A stretch of 64,000 bases of DNA from Archilochus colubris (Eukaryota; Chordata; Aves; Apodiformes; Trochilidae), in assembly GCA_023079485.1 (NCBI GenBank), contig CM041107.1:6654657-6718656 (forward strand). Direction: 5' to 3'. Under the pieces are notes generated by a model. It saw nothing but the letters and a program-made list of their open reading frames with translations. It searched no databases and was not told the origin of the DNA. The position numbers and the translations under genes are program-made. Below, one piece after another: positions 21,201 to 27,397 of this stretch; within the stretch, counting starts at the first letter, position 1; each line of letters opens with the position of its first letter.

Positions 21201-22019
21201 TCTTCCTCTTTCCCACCTTTCTTTCCTCTTTCTCCCCCCTTTCTCCTCCTTTCCCTCTCCTTTGTTCTTCCTCTTTTCTTCCCCTTTTTTCTTCTCCTTC
21301 CCCTCTCCTTTTCCTCTTTCCTTCACTCTCCTTTTTCATCCTCTTTTTCCCCTATTTCCCTTCTTATCTCCTTTTCCCCGTCTTTTCCTCCTGTTTCCCC
21401 TTCTTTCCTCCTTTTTCTCCCTATTTCCCCTTTTTTCTTCTCCTTTTTCCCTCTCCTTTTTTCTTCCTCTTTTCCACCTTTCTCCCCCCCTTTCTTCTTC
21501 TTTCCCTCTCCTTTTTTCTTCCTCTTTTCCACCTTTCTTTCCTCTTTCTCCGCCCCTTTCCTCCTCCTTTCCCTCTCCTTTTTTCTTCCTCTTTTCCTCC
21601 TCCTTCCCCCCCTTCCTTCCTTCCTCCTCTTCCCCTCCCCTTCCCCTCCAATCCTCCTCCCTTACTTTCTCCTCCTTTTTCCCTTTTCTCCCCCCTTTTT
21701 CCTCCCCCTTTGTTCTCCCTCCCTCCCCTTTTCCTCACTCCTCTTTGCCCTTCCTTTTCCAGATCCCAAGAAATCTGCCAGCCGCCCCCCGAGCCGGGCT
21801 GGGAGCCGGGCCGGGAGCCGGGCCAGCAGCCGCCGGGGCAGCGATGCCTCCGATTTCGATCTCCTGGAAACTCAATCGGTCTGTTCGGACACCTCGGAGA
21901 GCAGCACGGCCGGAGGGCAGGGAGGTTCCCGCCGAGGGATGGCCAAACCTTCCAAAATCCCAACCATGTCCAAGAAAACAACCACTGCCACCCCAAAAAC
22001 TCCAGGCCCTAAAAGATAA
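1..22019 (+). CDS. MACF1: MACF1, 3' part of the gene (31 coding exons traced, plus a cassette exon)
   Basis: MACF1 is a giant spectraplakin that links F-actin to microtubules at the cell cortex and along growing microtubule ends. The window begins inside the spectrin-repeat rod and runs to the stop at 22,017-22,019. Joined exons give about 1,566 residues in one open frame: roughly eight to nine spectrin repeats (recurring W..V/K..R.KLE..L and F...L..L..WL patterns), two EF-hands, the GAR domain, and a Gly-Ser-Arg-rich tail. The last residues (KTPGPKR) and the [14 protein letters not shown] block distinguish MACF1 from the paralogue DST. Every internal junction has a GT donor and AG acceptor, and exon lengths restore phase. 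The N-terminal actin-binding and plakin regions lie upstream of the window. Introns are short and GC-rich, as in avian microchromosomes. Individual exons are listed separately. Confidence 0.97.
1005..1013 (+). CDS. MACF1: MACF1 9-nt microexon (Ile-Thr-Glu)
   Basis: ATCACCGAG is flanked by the acceptor CCATTGCAG and the donor GTAAGCC and adds three residues in frame between the STQ-ending and FHDKIEP-starting exons. Its small size and phase 0 on both sides suggest regulated inclusion. The alternative is a chance pair of splice motifs, but both sites are strong. Confidence 0.7.
2002..2233 (+). CDS. MACF1: MACF1 exon, spectrin repeat
   Basis: Acceptor CTCCTCCAG and donor AAG|GTATCT. It encodes [19 protein letters not shown] onward to GTDKDLAAK and ends in phase 1. 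This is helical rod sequence rich in Glu, Lys and Leu. Confidence 0.92.
2963..3189 (+). CDS. MACF1: MACF1 exon, spectrin repeat
   Basis: Acceptor CTTCCTCAG and donor GAG|GTGAGG. It completes the split codon from the previous exon and reads [16 protein letters not shown], then [13 protein letters not shown], and ends [11 protein letters not shown] in phase 0. Confidence 0.93.
4133..4255 (+). CDS. MACF1: MACF1 exon, spectrin repeat
   Basis: Acceptor TTGTACACAG and donor GAG|GTAGGC. It has 41 codons reading [16 protein letters not shown] and ending EVKKSIDE. The upstream intron (3,190-4,132) holds no gene I can support. Confidence 0.92.
4361..4462 (+). CDS. MACF1: MACF1 exon, spectrin repeat
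   Basis: Acceptor GTTCCGCAG and donor CAA|GTAAGG. It has 34 codons, [19 protein letters not shown] and then the helix ending QYQDTLQ. The conserved Trp and the heptad pattern mark a repeat core helix. Confidence 0.92.
4630..4920 (-). mobile_element. CR1 LINE 3' end fragment in a MACF1 intron
   Basis: The + strand shows ATAGAATCATAGAATG followed by GTTGGAGGGATCTCAAGGATCATCTGGTCCAACC-like sequence (4,632-4,684). This is the reverse complement of the CR1 3' end with its short terminal repeat. The 3' end is clear and the 5' limit is approximate. It lies directly upstream of the next MACF1 exon. Confidence 0.85.
4941..5042 (+). CDS. MACF1: MACF1 exon, spectrin repeat
   Basis: Acceptor CTCATTCCAG and donor AAG|GTACGT. 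It has 34 codons, [20 protein letters not shown] and onward to MNEMK, phase 0 on both sides. It begins about 20 bp beyond CR1-like sequence. Confidence 0.92.
5150..5323 (+). CDS. MACF1: MACF1 exon, spectrin repeat
   Basis: Acceptor TTTTGGCAG and donor CAG|GTAGAG. It has 58 codons, [20 protein letters not shown] and onward to [14 protein letters not shown], phase 0. Confidence 0.93.
5430..5585 (+). CDS. MACF1: MACF1 exon, spectrin repeat
   Basis: Acceptor CTTGTCCAG and donor CAC|GTGAGT. It has 52 codons beginning [20 protein letters not shown] and including the signature [11 protein letters not shown] of a spectrin-repeat B helix. Confidence 0.93.
5743..5940 (+). CDS. MACF1: MACF1 exon, spectrin repeat
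   Basis: Acceptor CATCTCCTAG and donor CAG|GTCAGG. It has 66 codons, [20 protein letters not shown] and onward to [16 protein letters not shown], ending STLQQ. Confidence 0.93.
6263..6391 (+). CDS. MACF1: MACF1 exon, spectrin repeat
   Basis: Acceptor CCTCAACAG and donor ATG|GTAATT. It has 43 codons, [20 protein letters not shown] and onward to [11 protein letters not shown], phase 0. Confidence 0.92.
6697..6870 (+). CDS. MACF1: MACF1 exon, spectrin repeat
   Basis: Acceptor CCCTTGCAG and donor AAG|GTAGTG. It has 58 codons, [20 protein letters not shown], a Ser/Gly linker [11 protein letters not shown], then [15 protein letters not shown]. The following intron (6,871-7,696) holds no gene I can support. 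Confidence 0.92.
7697..7852 (+). CDS. MACF1: MACF1 exon, spectrin repeat
   Basis: Acceptor GCTGCGGCAG and donor AAG|GTACCA. It has 52 codons, [20 protein letters not shown], then [11 protein letters not shown], ending AQIDEHK. This is a typical repeat boundary plus the WL signature. Confidence 0.93.
7972..8178 (+). CDS. MACF1: MACF1 exon, spectrin repeat
   Basis: Acceptor TGTTTGCAG and donor CAG|GTGAGA. It has 69 codons, [20 protein letters not shown], then [20 protein letters not shown], ending KRAKQ. Confidence 0.94.
8311..8430 (+). CDS. MACF1: MACF1 exon, spectrin repeat
   Basis: Acceptor TTCTTTGCAG and donor AAG|GTAGAG. It has 40 codons, [20 protein letters not shown], ending IKLQLSKHK. 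Confidence 0.93.
8567..8736 (+). CDS. MACF1: MACF1 exon, spectrin repeat
   Basis: Acceptor GTTCCCAG and donor AAG|GTAAGA. It reads [20 protein letters not shown] and onward to [13 protein letters not shown], ending with a split Arg codon (phase 2). Confidence 0.93.
8902..9061 (+). CDS. MACF1: MACF1 exon, spectrin repeat
   Basis: Acceptor TTTTTTTCCAG and donor AAG|GTGAGA. It completes the split Arg codon and reads [20 protein letters not shown], then [12 protein letters not shown], ending NLMDAHK. Confidence 0.93.
9267..9461 (+). CDS. MACF1: MACF1 exon, spectrin repeat
   Basis: Acceptor CTCCATTCAG and donor CAG|GTGAGC. It has 65 codons, [20 protein letters not shown], then [20 protein letters not shown], ending ALKQ. 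The intron that follows (9,462-9,980) shows nothing else. Confidence 0.94.
9981..10109 (+). CDS. MACF1: MACF1 exon, spectrin repeat
   Basis: Acceptor GTTGCTGCAG and donor AAG|GTAGCA. It has 43 codons, [20 protein letters not shown], then a loop and LQSLIDTHK. Confidence 0.93.
10184..10377 (-). mobile_element. CR1 LINE 3' end fragment abutting a MACF1 acceptor
   Basis: The + strand reads TAGAATGGTTTGGGCTGGAA, then GGGACCTTAAAGATCATCC, then a stretch with AAGCCCCATCCAACCTGACC. This is reverse-complement CR1 3' sequence. The similarity appears to run through CTTCCTGATACCTAAC at about 10,362-10,377, only 13 bp before the acceptor-proximal end of the intron. Confidence 0.88.
10391..10534 (+). CDS. 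MACF1: MACF1 exon, spectrin repeat
   Basis: Acceptor GGCTTTTCAG and donor GAG|GTGAGT. It has 48 codons, [20 protein letters not shown], then [17 protein letters not shown]. Its branch region lies in CR1-like sequence. Confidence 0.93.
10665..10853 (+). CDS. MACF1: MACF1 exon, spectrin repeat
   Basis: Acceptor TACCAACAG and donor CAG|GTGAGA. It has 63 codons, [20 protein letters not shown], then [12 protein letters not shown], ending GLISEHQ. Confidence 0.93.
11198..11315 (+). CDS. MACF1: MACF1 exon, end of last full spectrin repeat and linker
   Basis: Acceptor TTTTGACAG and donor GCA|GTACGT. It reads [20 protein letters not shown] and ends in a Ser-rich linker (EKSRSSS), phase 1. Confidence 0.92.
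11753..11916 (+). CDS. MACF1: MACF1 exon, linker and start of last helical segment
   Basis: Acceptor TTTTTTTCCAG and donor GAG|GTAACA. It restores phase and reads [18 protein letters not shown] (Pro/Ser-rich linker), then [20 protein letters not shown], ending DRLEE. Confidence 0.94.
11917..13041 (+). other. MACF1 intron with an AT-rich island
   Basis: This is 1.1 kb of intron without a supported gene. Positions about 12,130-12,420 are markedly AT-rich (TTTATTTTTATTTACGC, CTATGTATTATAAATG) against GC-rich flanks. They could be a conserved element or an old AT-rich insertion. I see no open reading frame of interest. Confidence 0.6.
13042..13204 (+). CDS. MACF1: MACF1 exon, EF-hand 1
   Basis: Acceptor TCTTCCAG and donor CCA|GTAAGT. 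It reads [20 protein letters not shown], then the Ca2+-binding loop [12 protein letters not shown] with acidic residues at loop positions 1, 3, 5 and 12. It ends in a split codon. Confidence 0.96.
13366..13520 (+). CDS. MACF1: MACF1 exon, EF-hand 2
   Basis: Acceptor CTCCTTCCAG and donor GAG|GTAGAA. It reads [16 protein letters not shown], then the loop [12 protein letters not shown], which is a canonical EF-hand loop, and ends DADKIEDE. With the GAR domain this forms the microtubule-binding EF-GAR module. Confidence 0.96.
13763..13837 (+). CDS. MACF1: MACF1 exon, start of GAR (GAS2) domain
   Basis: Acceptor GATGACAG and donor CGG|GTAAGG. It has 25 codons, [20 protein letters not shown] and onward to ENKYR. 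The CxC pair belongs to the metal-binding GAR fold. Confidence 0.95.
14554..14571 (+). CDS. MACF1: MACF1 18-nt microexon in the GAR domain
   Basis: TTCTTCCTCGGCAACCAG encodes FFLGNQ between the acceptor CTCCGTAG and the donor GTACAG. It sits after a pyrimidine-rich stretch (14,462-14,553) that may help its inclusion. The six residues are required to complete the GAR fold between NKYR and FGDSQQ. Confidence 0.93.
14572..16574 (+). other. MACF1 intron, no other gene seen
   Basis: This is 2.0 kb of intron with A-rich runs (about 14,762-14,815, 16,225-16,310). I find no supported exon, RNA gene or clear transposon in it. Confidence 0.55.
16575..16692 (+). CDS. MACF1: MACF1 exon, end of GAR domain
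   Basis: Acceptor GCTCCGCAG and donor AGAG|GTAAGG. It reads [20 protein letters not shown], then [19 protein letters not shown], the C-terminal half of the GAR fold, and ends in phase 1. Confidence 0.96.
16693..17831 (+). other. MACF1 intron, no other gene seen
   Basis: This is 1.1 kb of intron with no supported coding or RNA feature. Its 3' end is T-rich and gives the acceptor CCCCCTTCCAG at 17,831. Confidence 0.55.
17832..18043 (+). CDS. MACF1: MACF1 exon, basic Ser/Arg-rich tail
   Basis: It restores phase ([18 protein letters not shown]), then reads [20 protein letters not shown], ending ATPASGAK before GTGGGG. The basic Ser/Arg/Pro-rich tail binds the microtubule lattice in spectraplakins. 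Confidence 0.94.
18617..18727 (+). CDS. MACF1: MACF1 candidate cassette exon (111 nt)
   Basis: Acceptor TTTCACAG follows a long T/C tract (18,546-18,600), and the donor is GAG|GTAGAG. The 37 codons are open in the gene's frame ([20 protein letters not shown], then [12 protein letters not shown]) and phase 0 on both sides, so inclusion or skipping preserves the frame. I infer a skipped or tissue-specific exon of the C-terminal tail. Confidence 0.72.
18728..20509 (+). other. MACF1 intron, no other gene seen
   Basis: This is 1.8 kb of intron. A TTTATTTATTTTTTTCC tract lies near 19,226 and mixed non-repetitive sequence elsewhere. I see no additional exon with matched phase. Confidence 0.55.
20510..20633 (+). 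CDS. MACF1: MACF1 exon, Ser/Thr-rich tail
   Basis: Acceptor CCCCCCCCAG and donor CAG|GTAAGT. It reads [20 protein letters not shown], then [18 protein letters not shown], and ends in phase 1. Confidence 0.94.
20926..21760 (+). repeat. Polypyrimidine tract filling the last MACF1 intron
   Basis: About 835 bp consists almost only of C and T in irregular CTCCTTTT-like words, leading straight into the acceptor of the terminal coding exon. There is no fixed period. Long open frames in all + frames here are a low-complexity artefact. Confidence 0.9.
21763..22019 (+). CDS. MACF1: MACF1 terminal coding exon (GSR repeats, SKIP motif)
   Basis: Acceptor TTTTCCAG. It reads [20 protein letters not shown], then [18 protein letters not shown], then [12 protein letters not shown], with the stop TAA at 22,017. 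The Gly-Ser-Arg repeats are the known GSK3-regulated microtubule-binding segment of MACF1/ACF7. SKIP matches the SxIP motif that binds EB1 at microtubule plus ends. Confidence 0.97.
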
Positions 22020-23460
22020 TACTGTAACCCCCACCCCGACATACACACACAAGACACCCCCCCTCTACCTGAAAGGAAGCAAAAACCCAACCTGTGTCCA
22101 GTTTTTAATCCTGCTACGTACATTGGATGTATATTTATTCTAAATGGGAGAAACTATATTGTTAAAAGTGTAAAAGAAAAGTTGTGTTATGAAGCTGCCT
22201 TACTTGGTTTTTTTGGGGGGGGGTTTGGCTTTTGGGTTTTTTTGGTTTTGGGTTTTTTTTTTTCCTTTTTTGTAAGTTACTATTTTTCATGTGAATATTT
22301 ATGTAGATAAAAATTGCCTCTCGGTGACCCTTGTTAAGAGGGGCCTGGAAAACCGAAATATGGGAGAACGAAAGAAAAAAAAAAGGAAAAAAAACAAAAA
22401 AAAAAGGAAAAAAACACAAAAAAACCCACACAAAAAAACAAAAAACAAACAAACAAAAAGGTCAAGATGTGAAAGTGTAAAGAAAAACTAAAATATAAAT
22501 AGGATTTCTGCGCGGTGCAGGGTGCGAACCTGCTTTATCTTTTAGGATTGTTTCCTAAATGCATCTTTATAAACTTAACTTGCTGTCTCAGCAAGGTAAA
22601 TTATATTTAAAAGCAAAGACCTGAATCCTGCAGTGTTCAAGGAACTCTCTTTTTGTAAATCACAGATTACCTCAACCAGAGAAACTTGAGGTGAGGGGAC
22701 TTGGGGCTTCTGTTTCCATTTTTTTAAAGCTATGTGGTTTTACCTGAAGCAAGCAGAGTTTGACTGAATAAAATTTGCACACACTACAGCAAAGGTGATG
22801 ACAATTGCTGTCTTGAAAAATACTGTCCCGACAACTTTGTTGTTTTCTTTTTTAAAGAACAAACACGTGGGCTTGGGGAGGGGGTTCATGCTGGTGAGGT
22901 TGTGGGTTTGGAGCACTCTGAGACATCTCTTAGTGGTTGTGGGTCCTACAAAGGAGAAAATCCTTCTGGATTGATGGCCTGAGAGACCAACCTGAGGTGT
23001 TTTTTCCCCAATCACTGTTTATCTCCATCTCTCTTTTTTTCTCCTATTTATTATTTAACTGGTCATTCCACTTTCACCCAGGCTGATGCCACCTCTGCTC
23101 CTAAAAGAAATCTGGAGTTTAAACACACACACAGCCTCTTGTCCTTGAAATGAGTCTCACCAGCACACTTGCCACAAATCCTGTCTCGCTTTTGTACACT
23201 CTTGTTTTATTTTTCTTTGTAATAAAATCAAACTTGACCAAGTGACCAGGAGACAGGCTGGGGGAAAGGGCTCTCCAGAGCTCAAATATTTATTAAATAT
23301 TTTGCTCCTCTCCGGCTCTGACCATGTTGCTGTGTGATTCTCTCAGTTGGTTGAAATTGAGGCAAAACCTGAAGCTCTACCAATGAATTGTTTAAAAAAA
23401 ATACAGACACATTTTTGTATTAAAATTGCTTGCAGTAATAAACAATCTTGCCTCCTACTT
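22020..23460 (+). other. MACF1: MACF1 3'UTR with three AATAAA signals
   Basis: It follows the stop directly. AATAAA hexamers lie at 22,767-22,772, 23,221-23,226 and 23,437-23,442, so alternative 3' ends are likely. The 5' part holds a T/G-rich block (22,208-22,275) and an A/C-rich block (22,374-22,465) that can pair. The exact cleavage site cannot be set from sequence alone. Confidence 0.75.
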
Positions 23461-23499
23461 TATTCCACAGTTTTAGCTTTTTACTTACGGTAGCTCACC

Positions 23500-24170
23500 T
23501 GTTCATCCCAGGTGAGGAGGCAATGGTTGTTGTGCTGGCCACGGTGTCTGCACCCAGAGTTCTTGGCTGAACAGGGCAGGGAACCACCAGCCCCCCATTT
23601 AAAAAGCCCAGGTGGGTGCTGGTGAAGGTGCTCAGGGTTGTGGGTACCCGTGGTGAGGTGGGTGCCCACCAGTGTAGGTGCTGGACACTGGACTGCCTGT
23701 TGAGTGGGTGTTTGGGTGGTGGGGGTGAGGTGGATGCTCAGTGAGGTTAATGGGTGGGTGGGTGTCCGCGGGGTGGGTGCACAAGGTGAAGAGCTACTGT
23801 GGGAGGGTGCTGGTGGGGATGGGTGCTGCTGAACTGAGTGCATGTGAGGGTGGATTCACAGGTTGGAGGCCCATGGGGTTTGGGGGTCCATAGAGGTGGG
23901 TGCCCATGGGTTTGGGTGACTGTGAGAGTGAGTGCCACTGGGTTTGCATGTCAGTAGTGAGTGAATGCCCACGGATTTGGGTGTCAGTAATGGTGGGTGT
24001 CCATGGGTTTGATTGCCTGAGAGTGAGCAAACCATGAGAGTTGTGGGTGCCTGGGAGGGTGACCATCCCCAGGGATGGGAGCCTGTGGGTTTGGGTGTCC
24101 GTGGGTTTGTTGTTCATGGGTTTTGGTTGCCCATGAGGATTTGAATCTCTAAGGGTGGGTGCCTATGTGT
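23500..24170 (+). repeat. Degenerate G/T-rich minisatellite
   Basis: This is an imperfect repeat of words such as GGTGGGTGCCCATGGGTTTG with a period of roughly 20-30 bp, best preserved between 23,870 and 24,130. It separates the MACF1 3'UTR from the next locus. Antisense open frames rich in Thr, His and Pro are repeat artefacts. Confidence 0.75.
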
Positions 24171-24326
24171 TTGCATGCTCCCGAAAGTCCGAACGGTCGG
24201 GACTGGCAAACAAATGCAAAGAGTGACCACTGAAAACTTTGGCTGGCCCCTTCTTGTCATTGTGACCCTGTCCTTCTACTCCTCCTCCTATGGCTGTGGC
24301 CTTCTTTTTTCCCAGGCCATCTTCTT

Positions 24327-24352
24327 TCTCTCTCTCTCTCTCTCTCTCTCTC
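24327..24352 (+). repeat. (CT)n microsatellite
   Basis: A run of 13 CT dinucleotides. Confidence 0.95.
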
Positions 24353-24559
24353 ATGCTTTTCTCTTGCCTTTTCTCTCTTTCTTTGGCTCTGAGCCTTGTC
24401 CCCAATTCTGCTGGGATTTTTGAAAAGTCTAAATGAACCTTTTCCTTCCTTCAGAGTGCCCTAGGGGGAGTGGGGGTGGGGGGCGGTGGTTGTGGGTTTT
24501 TGGCAGACCGTGGGGACAGAGCTCCCAGCTGTGGCCTGAGCAGGGGATGATGTTCTCTG

Positions 24560-24720
24560 AAGGGCTCCAGCTGGGACTGGGGTAGCCCAGGTGTGGCCAG
24601 TCAGGTTGATGAGGGGCCTTTCCCAAGGGGCTGTGGGGAGGGCCCAGGGTATATAAGCCTCCACCTCTACTCAAGGGCTCAGTCTGCTTGGGAGTTGTGG
24701 TGTACTTGGAGCTCTACCAG
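24560..24720 (+). promoter_or_regulatory. TATA promoter and putative first exon of the repeat locus (P1)
   Basis: GGGTATATAAGCC places a TATA box at 24,650-24,657. Upstream, CCTTTCCCAAGGGGCTGTGG resembles the elements of the three promoters at 51.1-51.9 kb. A start about 30 bp downstream would give a first exon of about 35-40 nt ending CTCTACCAG|GTAAGAGG at 24,720. No conserved ATG is seen, so I infer a non-coding first exon. Transcription is not shown by sequence alone. Confidence 0.62.
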
Positions 24721-24808
24721 GTAAGAGGAGGAGGGCTGGGGGCTTTTGGCTGGTGCAGTAGTTGTTTGCTCTATCTTGGTATTCTTTGGTGGTTCCCTGA
24801 GTGGTAAC

Positions 24809-25274
24809 ATCTGTAGTGTTCAACTCTGGAATGAGAGAGTAAGTGGAACACTCAGGGGCTCTTTGGAGGACTTCAGCATTCTAAAAGAGGTTAGTGTTTA
24901 CTGATGTGGAACTTGGTGGTGGTACTGTTGGTTGGAATTTTTTCATGGCACATGATGAAGAGGAACCCTGTGGCTACAGGAATATCCCAGCCCTGTGATG
25001 TGTCTTTCCTTGTTGACCATGGCTTCAGGTGCCCAGCCCTCTGAAAGGTAAGTGGAACCAAGTGTGGGGAAGGGCTGGCCAGGGAGGGGGAAAGTTGAGA
25101 ATTGCAGGGAGGGGTTGGAAGTTAGTGTAGGGGAGAGGGCTGTCCAGGAGCAGCTCCCTTTGGTCAGGTGAAGGGACCGGGTTAGATTCCAACATGATGT
25201 GAATGTGGGCAGGGCAGCTCCAGCCTCTGTGTGTGGTGGTGTGTAGTTTCTGCTGTCTGTCTTTGTTGTCTTAG
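24809..25274 (+). repeat. Array unit U0: partial cassette (C-D) next to P1
   Basis: It holds a C-like module ending GAATGAGAGAG|TAAGTGG near 24,850 and a D module beginning ATGATGAAGAGGAAC at about 24,954. The D module ends CTGAAAG|GTAAGTGG, one of the few D copies with an intact GT donor. The linker to 25,274 carries GGGCAGGGCAGCTCCAGC, a block found ahead of each E module. Confidence 0.65.
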
Positions 25275-27397
25275 AGCTTTCTAAGGACTTGATGTCCTCG
25301 CTATGCTCACAGAGCAAGTCTTGCACCTTTGGCACCATCCCTATGCTCTGAAACACCTTATCAGCGCATTCAGTGATGCTTTGTCTTGCACAACAAATTC
25401 ACAACATGGAATGGTCTCGGGTATCAGCTTTCTCAAAGGTTGTTCTCTGACATGTTCTTCCTAACTATGTCAGCATCTCTAATTGTGGATTTTCTTAAAC
25501 TGGGACTGGTTCCCTGTATCCTTAGGTCTTGAATCCAGGCTTCTCATTTACCTGTCATCTAAGCTGAGAAAGTAGCTTCTTGTTCTTCAATGCTCTTGGG
25601 GCCACAATGGAGCCTCCATGTGTCACTGTTGCATCCCTGGATGTCTTCTAGCCCAGCTGTCTTGGATCCTGGAATCATTCATCTTCCTGTGAGTTTCTTC
25701 TTGAGGTCAAGTCTTGTGGGTTGCAGTGTTGTGTATTGGGTTGATCTCAGCACTGAGAGTTTGGTTTGGAGCTGCCCTGCCCATATGGTAGGGTCAAGGG
25801 TCCTTGGAAGAGTCTTAGTGGAATTGTCCATGTGTTCAGCAGCATTCAATAGAGCGAAGGTTGGTGGGCTGCAGGAGAAGCTATTTCTCAGGTGTTGTAT
25901 TGCTGTGGAAGGCATTGGCATCCCCTGTTTTTTGTGTTTTCTATGTGCCCTCCAAACCTCATTTGGGCACCTCACAAGGCTGGCAGGCAGATGGGTGAGG
26001 GGCCAAGGTAAAGGAGCAAGTGGGAGGTGGACATCATGGTGGTCTGCCTGTTGTTTTAGGCAGTATCTCTGCATGTGCTTTTCCTTTGACTTTTGCAGGT
26101 GCCACACAAAGCCATGTCTTGAGGAGCAGTTGGAGAAGGTGAGATGGTTGCTTGTTGGCTCATCCAGAGATTTTACATCAACTCGCTTAAGTGTTTCCCT
26201 TTGTTTTTGCAGGCGCTGCGTGTGCCACCTTTGGAGGCAGAAGAGCGCTGGAGTTGAGCCGGGATGGTAATGAGGAGGCTCAATCTCACAAGCAGAACAG
26301 GAATTTTGTGTCTCCTGGTATCTCAGGTGCCAGAAGCAATGGTGACCATAACGTGTGGAAAGAGAAGGTGAGCAGGACAAGACAGGGGTTATGAGGAGCT
26401 TGTGGAAGAAGTTGGTATTTAGCTGACATCCTATTTCTGGTGGCACTGCCGTTATTGCAAATGATGAGGAGGAACTTTGTGGTTTTGGGAAGATTTATGT
26501 CAGCTGATGCAGGTTACTTTTCTGTCCAGGGCTTCAGAGCCCAGATCTTTGAAAGATAAGAGAAAGGGAGGATGGTTGGGGAGGGTCTGTGTAGAGGGGT
26601 CAAGGTTAGGAATTACAAGGTTGGGTTTTAAAATTACTGTAGGGGAGTGGGCTGTCCAGAAGCAGTTCCCTTTGGGTGGTTGATGGGAGCCTGTCCCTTC
26701 CTGGCATGATGCTAGCAAGTTCCAAGAACTGAATGAGCATTGGAGGTGAGGTGGTAGTGCAGGGCTTGTGGACCTAGTGTCTTCTCTCAAGCACAACAAT
26801 AGTTTTGTGCCATTTAGGTGCCCTGAATGACGATGCCTACAGCATCCAACTCTGGAAAGTGTGGGTGAGTGGGACCCTGCAGGGCTCTTCTGCAAAGCTG
26901 TGTCATTTGGAAGAGAACGAGGCTGTCTGATGTTGGACTTATTGCTGAATATTCTGGTAGGTATGTTGGTGTTTTGGCTATGTGTGTGTGTGTTTTTGGG
27001 TTTGTTTGTTTTGGTATTGTGGTGTGACTGTTTTTATTACTTGTTTTTTATTTTTTTAAATGCAGGTGGTGAAGGGGAACCTAGCAAGTTGACGATTATC
27101 CCGAGCTGCTCCTGTTTTTTTTTTCCTGGCTAACTATGGCTTTGGAGTGCCAGTCCTCTGAAAGATAAGTTGAGGGCCCAGGGGTGGGTGGGGAGGGGCT
27201 GAGCAGAGGAGTCAAGGTTGGGAATTGCAGGTGGTGTTTCAAAGTTAGTGTAGGGGAGAGGGCTGTCTGGGAGCGGCCCCCTTTGGGTGGGTGAAGGGAA
27301 CAGGTTACTTTCCAGTATGATTCCAGCATGGGCAGGGCAGCTCCAGCGTTGGTGTGTGGGGTTGTGTGTTTTGTGTTGTCTGTCTTTGTTGCCTTAG
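25275..27397 (+). repeat. Array unit U1 (E-H-A-B-C-D-C'-D')
   Basis: The E module starts after GTCTTAG. F and G are absent or decayed. H begins near 25,950 (TGCCCTCCAAACC) and ends at GTAAAGG. Module A is 26,099-26,138 with acceptor TTTTGCAG and donor AAG|GTGAGA. A 74-nt intron follows, then B from 26,213 and C at 26,327-26,367. B has lost its usual GTGAGC donor (TTGAGC). The tail holds a diverged second C/D pair (C' near 26,819, D' near 27,066). Confidence 0.7.

Noticed and set aside
20860..22143. Long + strand open frames of 335-427 codons rich in Phe, Pro, Ser and Leu
   Set aside because: They are produced by the polypyrimidine tract of the last MACF1 intron. Only 21,763-22,019 is real coding sequence.
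25590..26270. 226-codon + frame and 255-codon minus frame in U1
   Set aside because: They cross predicted introns, are not kept in the other units, and resemble no family I know.
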